Source: Diatrype stigma (taxonomy: Eukaryota > Ascomycota > Sordariomycetes > Xylariales > Diatrypaceae). Taken from it: a stretch of DNA of 64,000 nt. Location: assembly GCA_022225965.2 (NCBI GenBank), contig JAKJXP020000028.1:1-64000 (forward strand), given 5' to 3'. Shown here one piece after another: positions 25,974-37,900 of this stretch. The notes below the pieces were generated by a model. It had not been told where the DNA came from, searched no databases, and was given only the letters and a program-made list of their open reading frames with translations. The position numbers and the translations under genes were made by a program. Position 1 is the first letter of the stretch. Each line of letters starts with the position of its first letter.

Positions 25974-26880
25974 GACACGATGAATGGTCTCTACGGTCGT
26001 CAGTTTCCGGATCTTATAGGCCAGACGGACTAGGCAGATGACCCTAGATAGGTAAATCACGAAGTTATCACCGTACCAATCAGTTTGGCCCAGGAGTGGC
26101 GGCGGTTGTAGTTAAGTATAGTGTAGTTACATGGCCACCTTTACCAACATGCAGTGTTTCGTGTATGTACCAACGTTGCAGTGCATTATCGATTCCAGCG
26201 GGAGAACTTCGGGTGACTATGTAGATACCTATATAGTTACCCCGTACTCGTCTACCCACGCTGCCGCATAGTTCCCATTTTAAAATGGATAATACGATTA
26301 CCACATTGTATTTGCAATACTTATGCGCTTCAACGGCTGGGATACGACATAAGCTCGAATTCGTGGCACCAAGACCTGGCAATGGGAAGGTGTACTCCTA
26401 CTCTTACGTTATGTTGGCATTGGCTTAATGTTCTGCTCTGTTCTATATCAATAAAACCGGGTCTTGGATCTCGTATTCACTTGACACGAGGACGGTAGAG
26501 AGAGATCTTGCAGGGGCCATGGATACAGTCCAATCAAACACCCCTTGTTTGCCTCCGGGGTTGTGGGGATCTTGCCGCATCGTACCGCATCGTGCCGCAT
26601 CGTGCCGTTCCCTGTCAGATGACCGCTGCAACTGCTGTTTGTCCATCGGTTATTTTTCCTCGTAACGATACTTGGAGATATGGAGCGAAGACAACAGTGA
26701 GCACGTCTGGTCTCTGGTCTCGTAAAGTTGGGCGTCCTTACCTCAGCCCTTAGTCTACCTAATTGTCTCGTATAGCCGCATAGCCCGTCTGCTTGTGTTA
26801 CGGAGACATCGCAACACATGACAGTGAGCTGATGATATCGTTACCCTTCTGCCAGAATGCCATGGGCGTGTAACAATCAC
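25974..26880. other. Intergenic, no gene recognised
   Basis: Base composition is balanced and only short open frames occur on both strands, none with a recognisable domain. A short decamer repeat (CGTRCCGCAT, about 3 units) lies at 26,578-26,607. It probably contains the upstream region of the BYS1-like gene. Confidence 0.4.
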
Positions 26881-26883
26881 ACG

Positions 26884-26891
26884 TATATAAG
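26884..26891 (+). promoter_or_regulatory. TATA box of the BYS1-like gene
   Basis: TATATAAG lies 139 bp upstream of the ATG at 27,030 and is followed by a CT-rich stretch (26,915-26,945), a common layout for strongly expressed fungal genes. Assigned by position and sequence only. Confidence 0.5.
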
Positions 26892-27029
26892 TCATTGGCA
26901 TCGTCCGTTGTCTTCAGGCTCGTTCTTGTTTCTTCATCAGTGCCTTCTATTGATCAATAAATTCAATAAATACTTCTATCGCTACTAGTTTCACGACTAA
27001 TACCTTCACCCTCACCTAAAACCGCTACC

Positions 27030-27669
27030 ATGAAGCTTTCCACTGCCATAACGGGTGCTGCCCTCGCCTTCACTGGCGTCTCTGCCCAGCAGGCGGTCGT
27101 CAAGAACTCCTGCGGATCTGCCATTTACGTCCAGTCATTCCCCTTTGATGGCAGTGCTGCAGGCCCGCTAGTCACCGTAGCACCGGGGCAGTCCTTCTCC
27201 GAGGACTTCCGTCCGTCTGGTTCGGTTCGTCACCCCGTGGCCTCGCTACGGAAGACCAAGCTAACAATGACCACAGACCGTTAAGATCGCGAAGACCAAG
27301 ACGCTCAATACCCCGCTGTTCTTCGGCTATTCCTTCTCCACGAACCCCAACTACGCCTACTGTGAGTTACCTTCCCGCATCCCGTCCATCACATTGGCAA
27401 CACCCGAACTAACCAATCCTTCTCCGTAGATGAGCTTAGCACGTGAGTTGTCCTAGTCCACCCGCGGCTATGCCCTTTGCACTGGCTGACATATTTATAG
27501 TGAATGGGGCAACCCTTTCGCCGACTCGCACAACACCTTGAGTCCAGGCGACGGCTGCGAGGTATTCAACTGCGCCGCTGGCCAGAAGGACTGCTACAGT
27601 ACCCCCGCACAGAAGAAGGTGTACGGCTGCCCGCAGCCTGTCAATCTGGAGGCAGATATTTGCGTCTAG
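27030..27669 (+). CDS. BYS1/thaumatin-like secreted protein
   Basis: Four exons (27030-27224, 27277-27361, 27430-27442, 27501-27669) give 153 residues; all junctions are GT-AG and keep frame. The N-terminus MKLSTAITGAALAFTGVSAQ is a typical signal peptide with cleavage near VSA-QQ. The mature part has NSCGSAIYVQSF, a glycine/proline-rich GPLVTVAPGQSFSEDF segment and a Cys-rich end (GCEVFNC...KDCYS...YGCPQP...DICV), which fits the BYS1 family (named for the Blastomyces yeast-phase protein; thaumatin-like fold). Such proteins are small and secreted; biochemical function is not established and some are antigens or effector candidates. Exon 3 is only 13 nt. It is the first intact gene beyond the repeat island. 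Start chosen for the signal peptide and the AAAACCGCTACCATG context. Confidence 0.85.
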
Positions 27670-29159
27670 GCCTGAGAAAGCCGAAGAGTGGCTGTTTCGT
27701 AGACTAAGTGGGAAAAGGTCATACCGGCGCTTGGATAGTGTTCTTATGTAATGCTGAGGTGGATTAGCTTTGAACGATATATGTAATGTTTACAATTAAC
27801 TTACAGACAACCACTCCGTTGTCGGTTTCAAATCATCTCGCTGTGGGGTGACTCGGAAAACCAATGGATATGAGTATTGGGGCATCTTCTACGTCCCATT
27901 GGCTCATCTATCGTATGAGCTGTTCGAATTGAATGATACAGCCACGCCACATGTATCAATACAACGGAGTGGTTCATTGCCTTTTGGATAGGCAGTGGGT
28001 GGAGACATATAAATTTTCCAAGAAGATAAATGGAAAGGAAGGGATCCTGGGTATATGTCCCTGCCAGCACTAATGCCTTGGTGTCCAATCTGCTTACCGT
28101 TAAAATATAACAACAACCCAATGGCGCCAAACGACCACTCCAAGGCATACTGCAGTATCGTAGGCCTTACTAATACCTTCGAGATACAGCGCAGATTAAT
28201 TCATTCGAATATTATGCCAACTTACTGGCCATCCCCGAGACAACCTTACTACTCATGGCGTAGCAATAGACCCAAATAGGAGTGCTTAGGCGAATTCAAC
28301 GACACGTCAGGGACACAAAGCCAAGTGTAACGGAATCAAATTCTCCAGGATGCAAGAAAAACCTTGACCTTCACCTAGCATATGAACCTAGGCCTCTTCT
28401 GGCAATGCCCTCCGCTCGAGCCGAGCACTGCCGATCATCACCTCGTTGAACGTTTAGCCAAAAGTCTAGACAAACCACTAGGCATGCCTTATATACTGGG
28501 GTGGGCAGGGCGACCAATAATTGGGCCTTGATCTTGGATAATCTTATCAGATCATCAGATTGGGTCAGATACTCCTAACCCGCATTTGTTAAGGCTACAT
28601 TTGTAAACGAATCCTCCGTGTCTTTGCTTACGGCCTGCTTAACTAATTAGAGTAGTCATGATATTGTGCCGACATTCATCGGGATCGCGCCGGTACTCGC
28701 ACCGGGACTCGCAGCGGAACTCGCGCCAGAGCCGCCGAGCCAAACTGCGCGATGGAAAACAGGTGGTGTGTGTGTGGCTTGGTTGCTCCTCGCTTTGTCA
28801 TTCCATAACCTTCAGCTCAGAGTATATCTGAAGGGGGTTTGTTTGCTCCGTCTGGTGTACATCAGCATTTGCAGAATACAACATCAAAGCCATATAGTGG
28901 CGAGACTACACCTCATAAACACAATGAAATGTTAAGGCCTCGACAGGACTCATTGAATATAGCATGGGACCAGATTGGGTACTCGAACATAGGTGCTACC
29001 TATGGTCATATTGTAGATACTTTTTACTGATCCACACATGCCCGAGATCCGAGATTGTTTACGAAGGGGTACAGCTTATAAGGGCCCACGTGGTACACAC
29101 CATACTTCCACGAGAGTGTGCACTTGCGTCCAGCTCTCACTGAAGGAAATCCGACAATC
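27670..29159. other. Intergenic, ~1.5 kb, no gene recognised
   Basis: Short open frames on both strands have no recognisable domain. A 14-bp inverted repeat (AACCACTCCGTTGT at about 27,811 and its complement near 27,964) flanks about 150 bp. A block at 28,690-28,735 repeats CTCGC.CCGGRACTCG. The last 150 bp are presumably the promoter of the arylsulfotransferase-family gene. Confidence 0.4.
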
Positions 29160-30780
29160 ATGCAAGGCTCAATCTACCTCACCTCTTTTCTAACCTGTTT
29201 CTTTGGGGCTTCACCAGCTTCCGCGCAAAACACAACATGGCCTTGGCAGACGTACAAGTCTAGCTCTGCAGAGCCGCCATCCCTGAATATCACGAAGTCT
29301 GGCCCGACGTCACCCGGGTACCTCTTTTTCGACCAAAATGGTGAATTAGGGCATACTTACAGCTTGTTCATCATGTCCGATGACAACGAGCTCGTTTGGC
29401 AGGGCGGTAGCGGGGATTTCAGTGCCTTCAGAGCGCAAACTTTCGAGGGAAAACCAGTCCTGACCTTCTTCAATGGCGTCTCCTTGTCGGAGCCCTACGG
29501 CTGGGGTCATGGAATCATCCAAATTCTCGATAGCTCTTATGAGAGCATTTACAACGTGTCGCTTACTGCAGCGGAGGAAGGCTTTGTGACCATCCCAAGC
29601 CTCAATTCATCTGAGCTGGTATCATACCTTGACCTTCATGAAGCTCTCATCACACCTCAGGACACAATTCTGGTGACGGTGTACAATGTCACCAGGTACG
29701 ATTTGAGCTCTGTTGGAGGTCCTGAAGACGGCTGGGTAGCTAATAGCCTGTTTTATGAATTGGATATCAAAACAAACAAAGTTCTTTTCCGTTGGAGCGC
29801 TCTGGACAATGTTGACAGCATTCCCATTTCAGACGTTTCCCAATTCTATCCAGTGGCGGACTTTGGCAAGAACCATTCACTTCCATACGGCTACTTCCAT
29901 ATTAACTCGGTTGACAAGTTCAGAGATGGCTCATATTTGATTTCTTCGAGATATTACTGTTCCCTTTTCAAGATATCTCGTAATGGGACTGTAGAATGGA
30001 CTCTACAGGTATGTTCTCACACCCTCGACCCCTCGGCTTGTCTATCGACTGCCATGCTAGTGAATATTCCAAGCTAACACAAAACCGTAGGGTATGGATG
30101 GTGGCGATTTTGAACTTAATGATGGCCTCTCCTTCTGCTATCAGCACGATGCTCGTATCCACGAAGAGGCAGGGAACACTGTCCGAATTAGCATCTTCAA
30201 CAACGAGAATTCGGACGTTTCATACGGAACCAAGCAGACAACTGGCGTTTTTATGACATTGAACACAGAGACAATGACAGCAACTTTGGATAAAGAACTC
30301 ACCGACACCCTCGATACGATATACTCTGGATCCCAAGGCAATACACAGCAGTTGGACGATGGCCATGTTATCGTGGGCTACGGATCGATACCGAAGATCA
30401 GGGAATACAGCCTGGATGGTTCCCCAGTTATGACAGCACAGTTTGGAGCAGGTAACGGCCAGGTGTTCTCATATCGCGCGTATCGTCTTCCGTGGGTAGG
30501 CCGCCCAAAGACACTGCCAAGTGCTTTCGCTTGTATGGACAAAACACGTAACGAAACACGGGTTTACATGAGCTGGAACGGCGCGACAGAGCACGAAGTA
30601 TGGGAGGTGTTTGCGGGAGCTACAAGTTCCGATCTCGTCCTAGCCGCACAAGTGGAACGATCAGGGTTTGAGACATTGGCAACACTGCCAGGACAAACTC
30701 TGTTCATACGTGCTGAAGCGCAAGGCCCCGGAATTGACACCGGAGTATCCGCCATTATATCTGCGGAGCCAGGCTGTTGA
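29160..30780 (+). CDS. Secreted arylsulfotransferase-family protein
   Basis: Two exons (29160-30008, 30091-30780) separated by an 82-bp intron with branch site GCTAAC give 512 residues. The in-frame ATG at 29,160 starts a signal peptide, MQGSIYLTSFLTCFFGASPASAQ, so it is preferred to the open frame upstream. The body matches the fungal arylsulfotransferase (ASST) group: SPGYLFFDQNG, a W-Q-G-G motif, GYFHINSVDKFRDGSYLISSRY, then GTVEW before the intron and ELNDGLSFCYQHDARI and NTQQLDDGHVIVGYGS after it, typical of beta-propeller blades. Many N-x-S/T sites suggest glycosylation and extracellular location. Bacterial ASSTs move sulfate between phenols; fungal members lack proven activity, so the enzyme name is a family label. 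It has no obvious partner nearby. Confidence 0.85.
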
Positions 30781-30897
30781 GGGTGGAAAATAAGGTGACC
30801 GTAGGAAAGTCTCTACTGGGGTTATTGAGTTAGCAGGAAAAGTTGCTCAAATTCTTAGCCATTAACCTCATAGACTCGATTAGCCCCATTCCTGTAT

Positions 30898-30903
30898 AAT
30901 AAA
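30898..30903 (+). terminator. Putative polyadenylation signal
   Basis: AATAAA lies 118 bp after the stop codon of the arylsulfotransferase-family gene in a T-rich context. Position and sequence are the only support. Confidence 0.4.
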
Positions 30904-31950
30904 GATTATTTCTGATCAAAGTATTCTGCGTACATATATGTCACTGTATCGTAAAAGCTCTAGGCGTAGAAGAAAAGCGTATGTTGTGTGATGAAGAGGG
31001 ATGGCCCCTGTTCTGCACCTATGCATGGAAAGCCTACTAATTAAGTAGGTAAAATTCTATAACGCTTCAGAGGATCGTATGAAGTCTGGGGAATATAGCG
31101 GAAAGTGATCATTGTCTGACTAGATACGAGCTTCCTAAGCTAGAGCCGGAAGAGTGGTTATATACGGAATGGAACGGAGGGAAGCTTCGGATAGAAGTTA
31201 TACAGCCCAGGTGGAGCGTTTCCTAGCTCCTATCTCCGAATGGGGCCCCAGACCTGCAACAATTCCTAAGTTGAGCATCGGATAAAGTTATGTGACATCC
31301 CAAAGCCACTTTTAACCTCATATCAATAGTTTGTATGACTAGAAGTACTCCTTGGTAGCTCATGCGAATTTAATGATGAGTTCTTCTTGATGAGTACCGA
31401 TGAGAACTATGTACGTTTGCGTCTGCACCTCCTGTAAGGTTCTCTCGCTTATGAGAACAACGGCATACCGAAAGGACAAGACGAGGTATAATAGATATGT
31501 AATGATGATTCTTCCCATTGCTAGATACTGAGGTTCGTATATATCAGCCAGCCACGTGGGAACAGTGAAGTCTCAATAAATGGCATTTTGGCAAACGTAG
31601 CTATGGATTAATCTACATACTACAGGCTTCCGAGTAAACCTTGACCTCAACTACCCACAGAGCATGGCTTGTGGATAGATATCTAGATAGTAGATACGGA
31701 CCTATTGCACTCGCGGAATCTGTCGAGACAGCATGATGATGACATGTGCCCGCGGAATCACATATACCACGGTAATTTTGAGGCAGGACTGGGTGTTCAT
31801 TTGGTAAAGTTCGTGTTATTGTTCATCCCTCGAAATATGAAGCCTATACTACAACACCATTGCGTGCTTTTCGTATACACGCGAGCCCTATCTGGGGGGG
31901 AACACCGAAATCAACGCAACCCGTATAGACGCCCCGTACTCAACCTAAAA
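30904..31950. other. Intergenic between convergent genes
   Basis: About 1 kb with no gene recognised. It should hold the 3' untranslated regions of the arylsulfotransferase-family gene and MDN1, which converge here. Confidence 0.5.
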
Positions 31951-34900
31951 TCAAGAATTGACCTCCGCAAACCATGTCCTAAGCAACCCCGCCAGTGCGC
32001 CTGGAAGCTCCTCGAGATTATGCACAATAAGGTAGTATTGGAAGGGAAACGTGTCCAGATAGTATTCTGTCTTGACCTCATCGTTCCCCAGAAACTTCAC
32101 CTTCTTTAGGTTGACCACGCTCTGGCTGGACTTGTCCGAGGTATTGTCCATGATGATGAAGACGATCATGATCCGTTCTTCGAGTGCTTCGCGGAGTAGA
32201 ACCTGGATGTCCTCGTGAGCGGAAGAGGGCGTAAGGCCATCTGACAATATGAGCGCCAATTGCCATAGATCCTCGGAACCGCTGCTGGTGTTTTGCTGGC
32301 GAGCTAGCCGGAAGCGTTCGATTGTCTGTCTGATAACAAGCTGGATATTTGTATAGTCTTGCTGGAAGGAGAATCTCTGCAGGACCTTAGCACCGGCGTC
32401 GTGGGAGGCAAACGGCTCGGTGAACTCATGAGCCATGAAAGTGTTCGCACCAAACCCTAGCACTCCGATTTGACCTACTTCGAGCATGGTGAGAGCTCGA
32501 GATACCATGACAAGAGACTCAAGAGCAAGCTCGCCAGAGCTGGACTCTCCCATGCTTTTGCTGTCATCGACACAGAGCAGGATTTGGTATGACCGTTTTG
32601 TCGGTACCGTCCGGCGCATCCAGATCTTGTCCCGCTTGTAGCCCGAAGCAATGTATGGAATGATACGCTTGATATTGAGGCGCTTGCCCGTTCGATAAGA
32701 ACCGGATATCTTGGTAGTTTGTGAGGGCGTCAAGATTAGGCGTAGCTGCGATGTCAACGCTAGTGAGAGCGGATGTGTTTTGCTCTGGAACGAGGTCCAC
32801 TGCTCCATAGAATCATCGAAATCTCGCAACTGCAGGCTCATTTCTGACAAATGCGTGGATGACAATCGCCTGGAGGTTTCCTGGATCGTCTCTTCAACCT
32901 GATCTGGCGCTGGTGCCCCAGTAGGTGGTGGGGTGAATTCTCTCTTGTAGGCACCTTGACGAAGTGATACACCAGTTCGGCCTTCTTCCTCAATCGCCTC
33001 TTGTTCGCGATCGTGGGCTTGCTCTGCAGTGTCCATCTTATCGGCCTTCTCTGTGTCGTCTAATTCGGTCCCATCATCTGGCGCTACTCGGTCGTTCGTG
33101 GGCTGCTCCTCGTCGTCGACTGCCATAGCGTCATCAATTGGCTGCGTTTGCTCATCGGTTGCCGTGCCCAGTGCTTGAGTATCTGCGGCGGACTCGTCAT
33201 TCTGGAGATGTTGATACTCTTGAGCAGCCAGCTCTTGATCCATCATCCGACCCTGTTCTTCTGGGGCCTGTTCTTGAGCCTCTTTGATGTCGCGCTGTTG
33301 TCTATGCCATTTCTCGAGAGCATCGCCTAACGCTTTGAAGGGTTGGTTTGTCTGGGATTCTGCAGCGTCGTCGGGCTCAGACTGCATGGGTTGCTCTTGA
33401 GCCTGAGATATGCTGCCTTTCTCTCCAGCAGACTTGGCTTCTTCAGCTTCGGCTTCACCTAATTGCCCCCGTTCTTGCTGGGCAGCCTTGTCTTGTGTAT
33501 CGTCCCTGTTATCGTCCTGGTCCATGTCTTGGGTTTGACCGCCATTCTCCATATCGCTAGGTGCGACGTTGTCACTTGCGCCTTTGTCATCGGCGGAGGG
33601 CATCTCCGCGGTTTCTTGATCCTCGCGCCCCTCCTCGCCGTCCAGATCCTGTTGCTCGTCTTTCTGCTCGTCTTCCGGAACTGTCGCATCCTCTTCCATC
33701 TCCTCAACATCACCTTCTGAACCATCAGGTTGTTCTGGTGCAACCCTGGTTTCCCCTTCCTCGGAGTCTTCGCTGGCCTGATCATCCATCTCTTTCTCTC
33801 CAGCCTCTTCCTGTTCGACCTCCGAGAGATCATCTAGTTCATCATCGCTAGCTGCCGATATGGACTTATTGTCGTCTGCATCTATATCCATGTCATCAGG
33901 AAGTGCCAGATTGTCTTGTTCCTGTACGTGCTGATCTTGTCGGGTGACATCGTCTTGCAACTGCACATCTTCATCTTGTTCTGCCCCAAGATTTTCGACT
34001 GAGCCATCTTCACTCTGTTCGCCGTCATCCTGTTGAGGATCTTGCTTCTCAGGCTTCTGCTCTGCTGCCATCTGTTCGTCTTCTTTCTCCTTTCCCTTTG
34101 AAGGGTCGCCCTGCTGGTCTTTCTCTGCGTCTTCCTCATTCGCCCCATCCCACATCTTTTCATCGACAGCTGAAGGGTCTAGGTCATCTACATCGCCGGC
34201 CTCCTCTTCAATATCGTCCCCATTGTCATCATCTTCCCCGGATTTCGATTCCTTTTCCTCCTCTTCATTGCCATCTACGCTGCCGACGTCGCCCTCAAGT
34301 TCTTCGTCGGCCATGTCAACAGCATCTTTCTCATCCTCTATATCGCCCTTAGGGTTGTTGGTCCCCTCCTGTGCAAGCTCAGACAAGTCTTCGTCGGGTT
34401 GGACGTCCTTGCTGATATCCTCAGCGCCGTCGCCTTCCCCGAGACCTGTGCCGCCCTCAACCTGGTTAGACTCGCCGGACGTCTCATCGGACTTTTCCTG
34501 AGGTGTGCAGAATCCCTGAGAGGCAAGCTGGGTAAAATTTTTGCTTAGTATGTATGCTAGCTTGCAAGTTCTTTCATGAAGACGGCCGTATAGATGGATG
34601 GAATTTTCGCTGGTAATCTTGTACTGGCCCACAACAGATGTGACGACAGATATTAGGGAAGTTGCCAAGGCATTGACTGCTTCGTTACTGAGGTCAACAG
34701 TCTTGAAGGCATTTATGGTTTTCTCAATATTCTTGTTGACATTGTTGACGTTGAGAGCTCGAGTAGAAGAAGCCGTATATTGAACGTAGTCTATCAGCCA
34801 TCCCGCTTCCTCGTCTGAGCTTGGCAACTCGGACATTGCTTTGCTGAATCGTTCGATGGCGACAAGGATACTGTCACCGAGGGCTCTGACACAATCAATC

Positions 34901-37900
34901 AAGACATTGATATCTTGGGTTGTCGAAACAAGACTCGGCTCTGGTCGGACAGAAACTGAGACCCAAAGCTGTATTTGCTCCAGCAAAAATGCCAGATCTG
35001 GTCGGTTACAGCAAGCATCGTTCAGCTTCACCTGCAAGTCGGATAATACATCTTCCAGCGTACCCTCCAATCGAAGTTGCTCCGGGGAGACTAGACCGTT
35101 AGGAAGTGACAACAACAAGTCCCACTCGGTGGCTATAGGCTGTAAACGTTCGAGGTATGCATTGAGAAGGATCATTATATCACTGTTGTTCGCCCTTCCG
35201 AACTTTGCGTGCAGTTCAACGAGCTGGATGCCGACCTTGAGTATCTGAACCAGCCAGATAGCCGCCCTTTGATGGTTTCCAGAGCGTCTTGCGACCTGCA
35301 CAGCACTATGACCCTTTGACCGAGAGATGGCATGGAGACTCTGTGCCTTATTTGCCAGTATCTCATGGATCTTGAGAAAGCCGTGGAGCTCACGTCGCTG
35401 ACTCAAAGTGACGTGTAATACACCCTCGATAAGACCGATACTCCTGTCAACCTCGGCAGTCGTCAGGTCTTCTGAATGGCCCCTAGTGGCACCTCGGACG
35501 TGGGGCAATAGATCCAAAGTCTTATGAAAGAAGTACTCGGCGTTATATATGTCCGCCGGACTTGATACATGTTTTGAAGTTGCCAGCACGGTAGAGAGCG
35601 AGTCCTGTGTTGCGAGCACATCTGTACCAAGATTGTACTTGAATCCCATTCGTCTCGTGTCCTTTAGAATCTCAGCAAAGAGCTTCCGTTTCCTCGATTT
35701 CAAATGCTTGACAAGGTTCTTATTTTCGTCATTAAGGAAAGCGGGTGTCTCTTTCCGAAGCTCAAGGGCAGAGGAAGTAAAATTGGAAAGGAAATCATCA
35801 ATCATGAAGACGGCATCGATAGCGGTGTCAGGGGTGCGGCTGAGTTTGGACATGATATCGATGGTTCTGTGAATATTGGACAGCCTTTTATAAGTGTCTG
35901 TCCAAGATTCAATGCCCTTCTGGCACAAGTCAAGGGCAGCTGCATCAATTTGAACCGTGGGGGTTTCGGCATTGATTCCTGTTGTATCGATGATTGCCTC
36001 GTCCGGTAAGCCCCCCTCGATGATAGGCTTCATAGGCTGACTCAGGACTTCACGGAACTTGCGCACAATCTTGAATAGCTTCAGGTGAGATTTCCGTGCA
36101 CTCTCACGCAGTGCAACGATGTTTGTGTCTTTCCAACTGGCTAGAAGCAAGACGTCCTTCATCTGCTTTTCGAGTGGGGCTCTCTTGGTGCGGATTGACC
36201 CAGTAATGGCGGGTTCAAAGCGGGAATAGAAGTTGACGAAATTGGCCAATGCCTCATGAATAGCCGACATGACGGGGTGGTCTATGATCAGGAACTCGAG
36301 CTGTTTCTGGAGCTGCTTTAGAAGATTGAGTCGACCAACAAACTGACCAATTGACGCCGACGAGAAATAGTTGTTGAGCTCATGAAGGAGCTTGACGGCA
36401 TGACTTGAAAGGCTTTGCCCGTCCTGGGCCAGGGCCATGGGCTCAGCAATGACAGCTTGGTACGCGACGAACCACCAAGCACTCGCGTCATCATAGCACT
36501 TATTAGCCTCTGTATCTAATAGCCTGGCCCACGTTGAAAGTTCGAGACGGCGCCAACTGACTAGCATCTCGGTCAAACGATTATATAGAGACGAGGCCCC
36601 ATGGATCTTGCTTGCCCACCCCCCAAATTGCCATTCATACACAAATGCATGGAGCTGTTCGACCTTTGGTATGATCCTGGCGAGTGGGTCCGAATAACCA
36701 AGATCGAGTACCTTATCGCAAGCGTCGATCACGTCTGCCAAGGGTTGCATGTGGCCGATTTCATCAACGTGTTGAAGCTGTCGGAAGTGCTTTCTCACAC
36801 TATTCACTATGTTTACCAGCTTGCGAATCTCGGGTAGGTTACCATCAGAGTAGAAGTTATAGCTGGCAGTGGTTGTTTGTGCCTCCAGGTCTTCCAGCCT
36901 CTGTCCTAGGACCAGCATGGTAGCTGGAAGCATGACGCGATCTGTAGCTGTCATGTTCCCCTCATCCGCAAGTCTCTTGACAACTAACTTCCCAAGATCT
37001 CGAATGGCTTCTGTGGCATCCTGCGAGGGGATGAATATTTCTTTGTGCATCTTTGCTAGCTTGATACTTAATGCACGAGCGTCGTTGTGTTCAGGATCCG
37101 CTGAGGCATCGATGGCATTATCGAATCCCGGGAAAAGCTCATCGAAAGCTTGCTGCGTTGCAGCTTCTTCCTCGTCAAGACCACCACGGTATCTGAACGT
37201 ACGCTGTTTGGTTTCCTCAGCCTTGCGATCGACCTCTAGCTTTTGCCTCCATTGTTCATAGAAATGGTGGATGGCCCCAAATACTGGTTGACGGGTAGAA
37301 GAGTTGAGGACACGAGATCCTTCCACAGCGACAAGTGTCCCAGAGTATGCAAGGAATTCGAAGGTCTTAGTTATGGTTTCCGAATCAATGGAGACATCTA
37401 GTCCTCCCCCTAGGAATGGGATCAGTTTGAGCAGCGGTGATAATGGGGCAGTCTCGCCTGGATGCTGTAGAGTGGATTTGTCTAGAGAAAGCCCAATCTC
37501 AAGACAATGAAGCATGTTGATAACAGGCACCGTCATGTCCTCATATGCTTGAAACTTATGACCCAGCCGATAAACGATCTGTGATACGTTCTCCCGGATC
37601 ACACTGATCTGCTGAGAGGCAGCTTCCGAACCTGAAAGGTGTTGGAAGAAGACCGAGCTGATATCCACATTATGTAGTGTCTTCAAGAGGCCATCAAATT
37701 CGCCTTGGATTCTGGGAAGCTCTGACCGGACCGGCCGAAAGACGGGCTGAGCAATCTCCGGACGTTTCCCAAGTGCTAGGATTTCTTCCTCGAGCAGCGC
37801 GCACCGCAGGTTCGTGTCACGGCCTGTCCGCATACGTTCAAAGCTTTTTAAAGCACCCAGTTGGTTTGATAAGTCCCGCAGAAGTTCTTCATAGCTCTGC

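Noticed and set aside
33459..34526. Several open frames on both strands inside MDN1
   Set aside because: They are shadows of the Asp/Glu-rich midasin segment, whose GA-rich codons give few stops in other frames.
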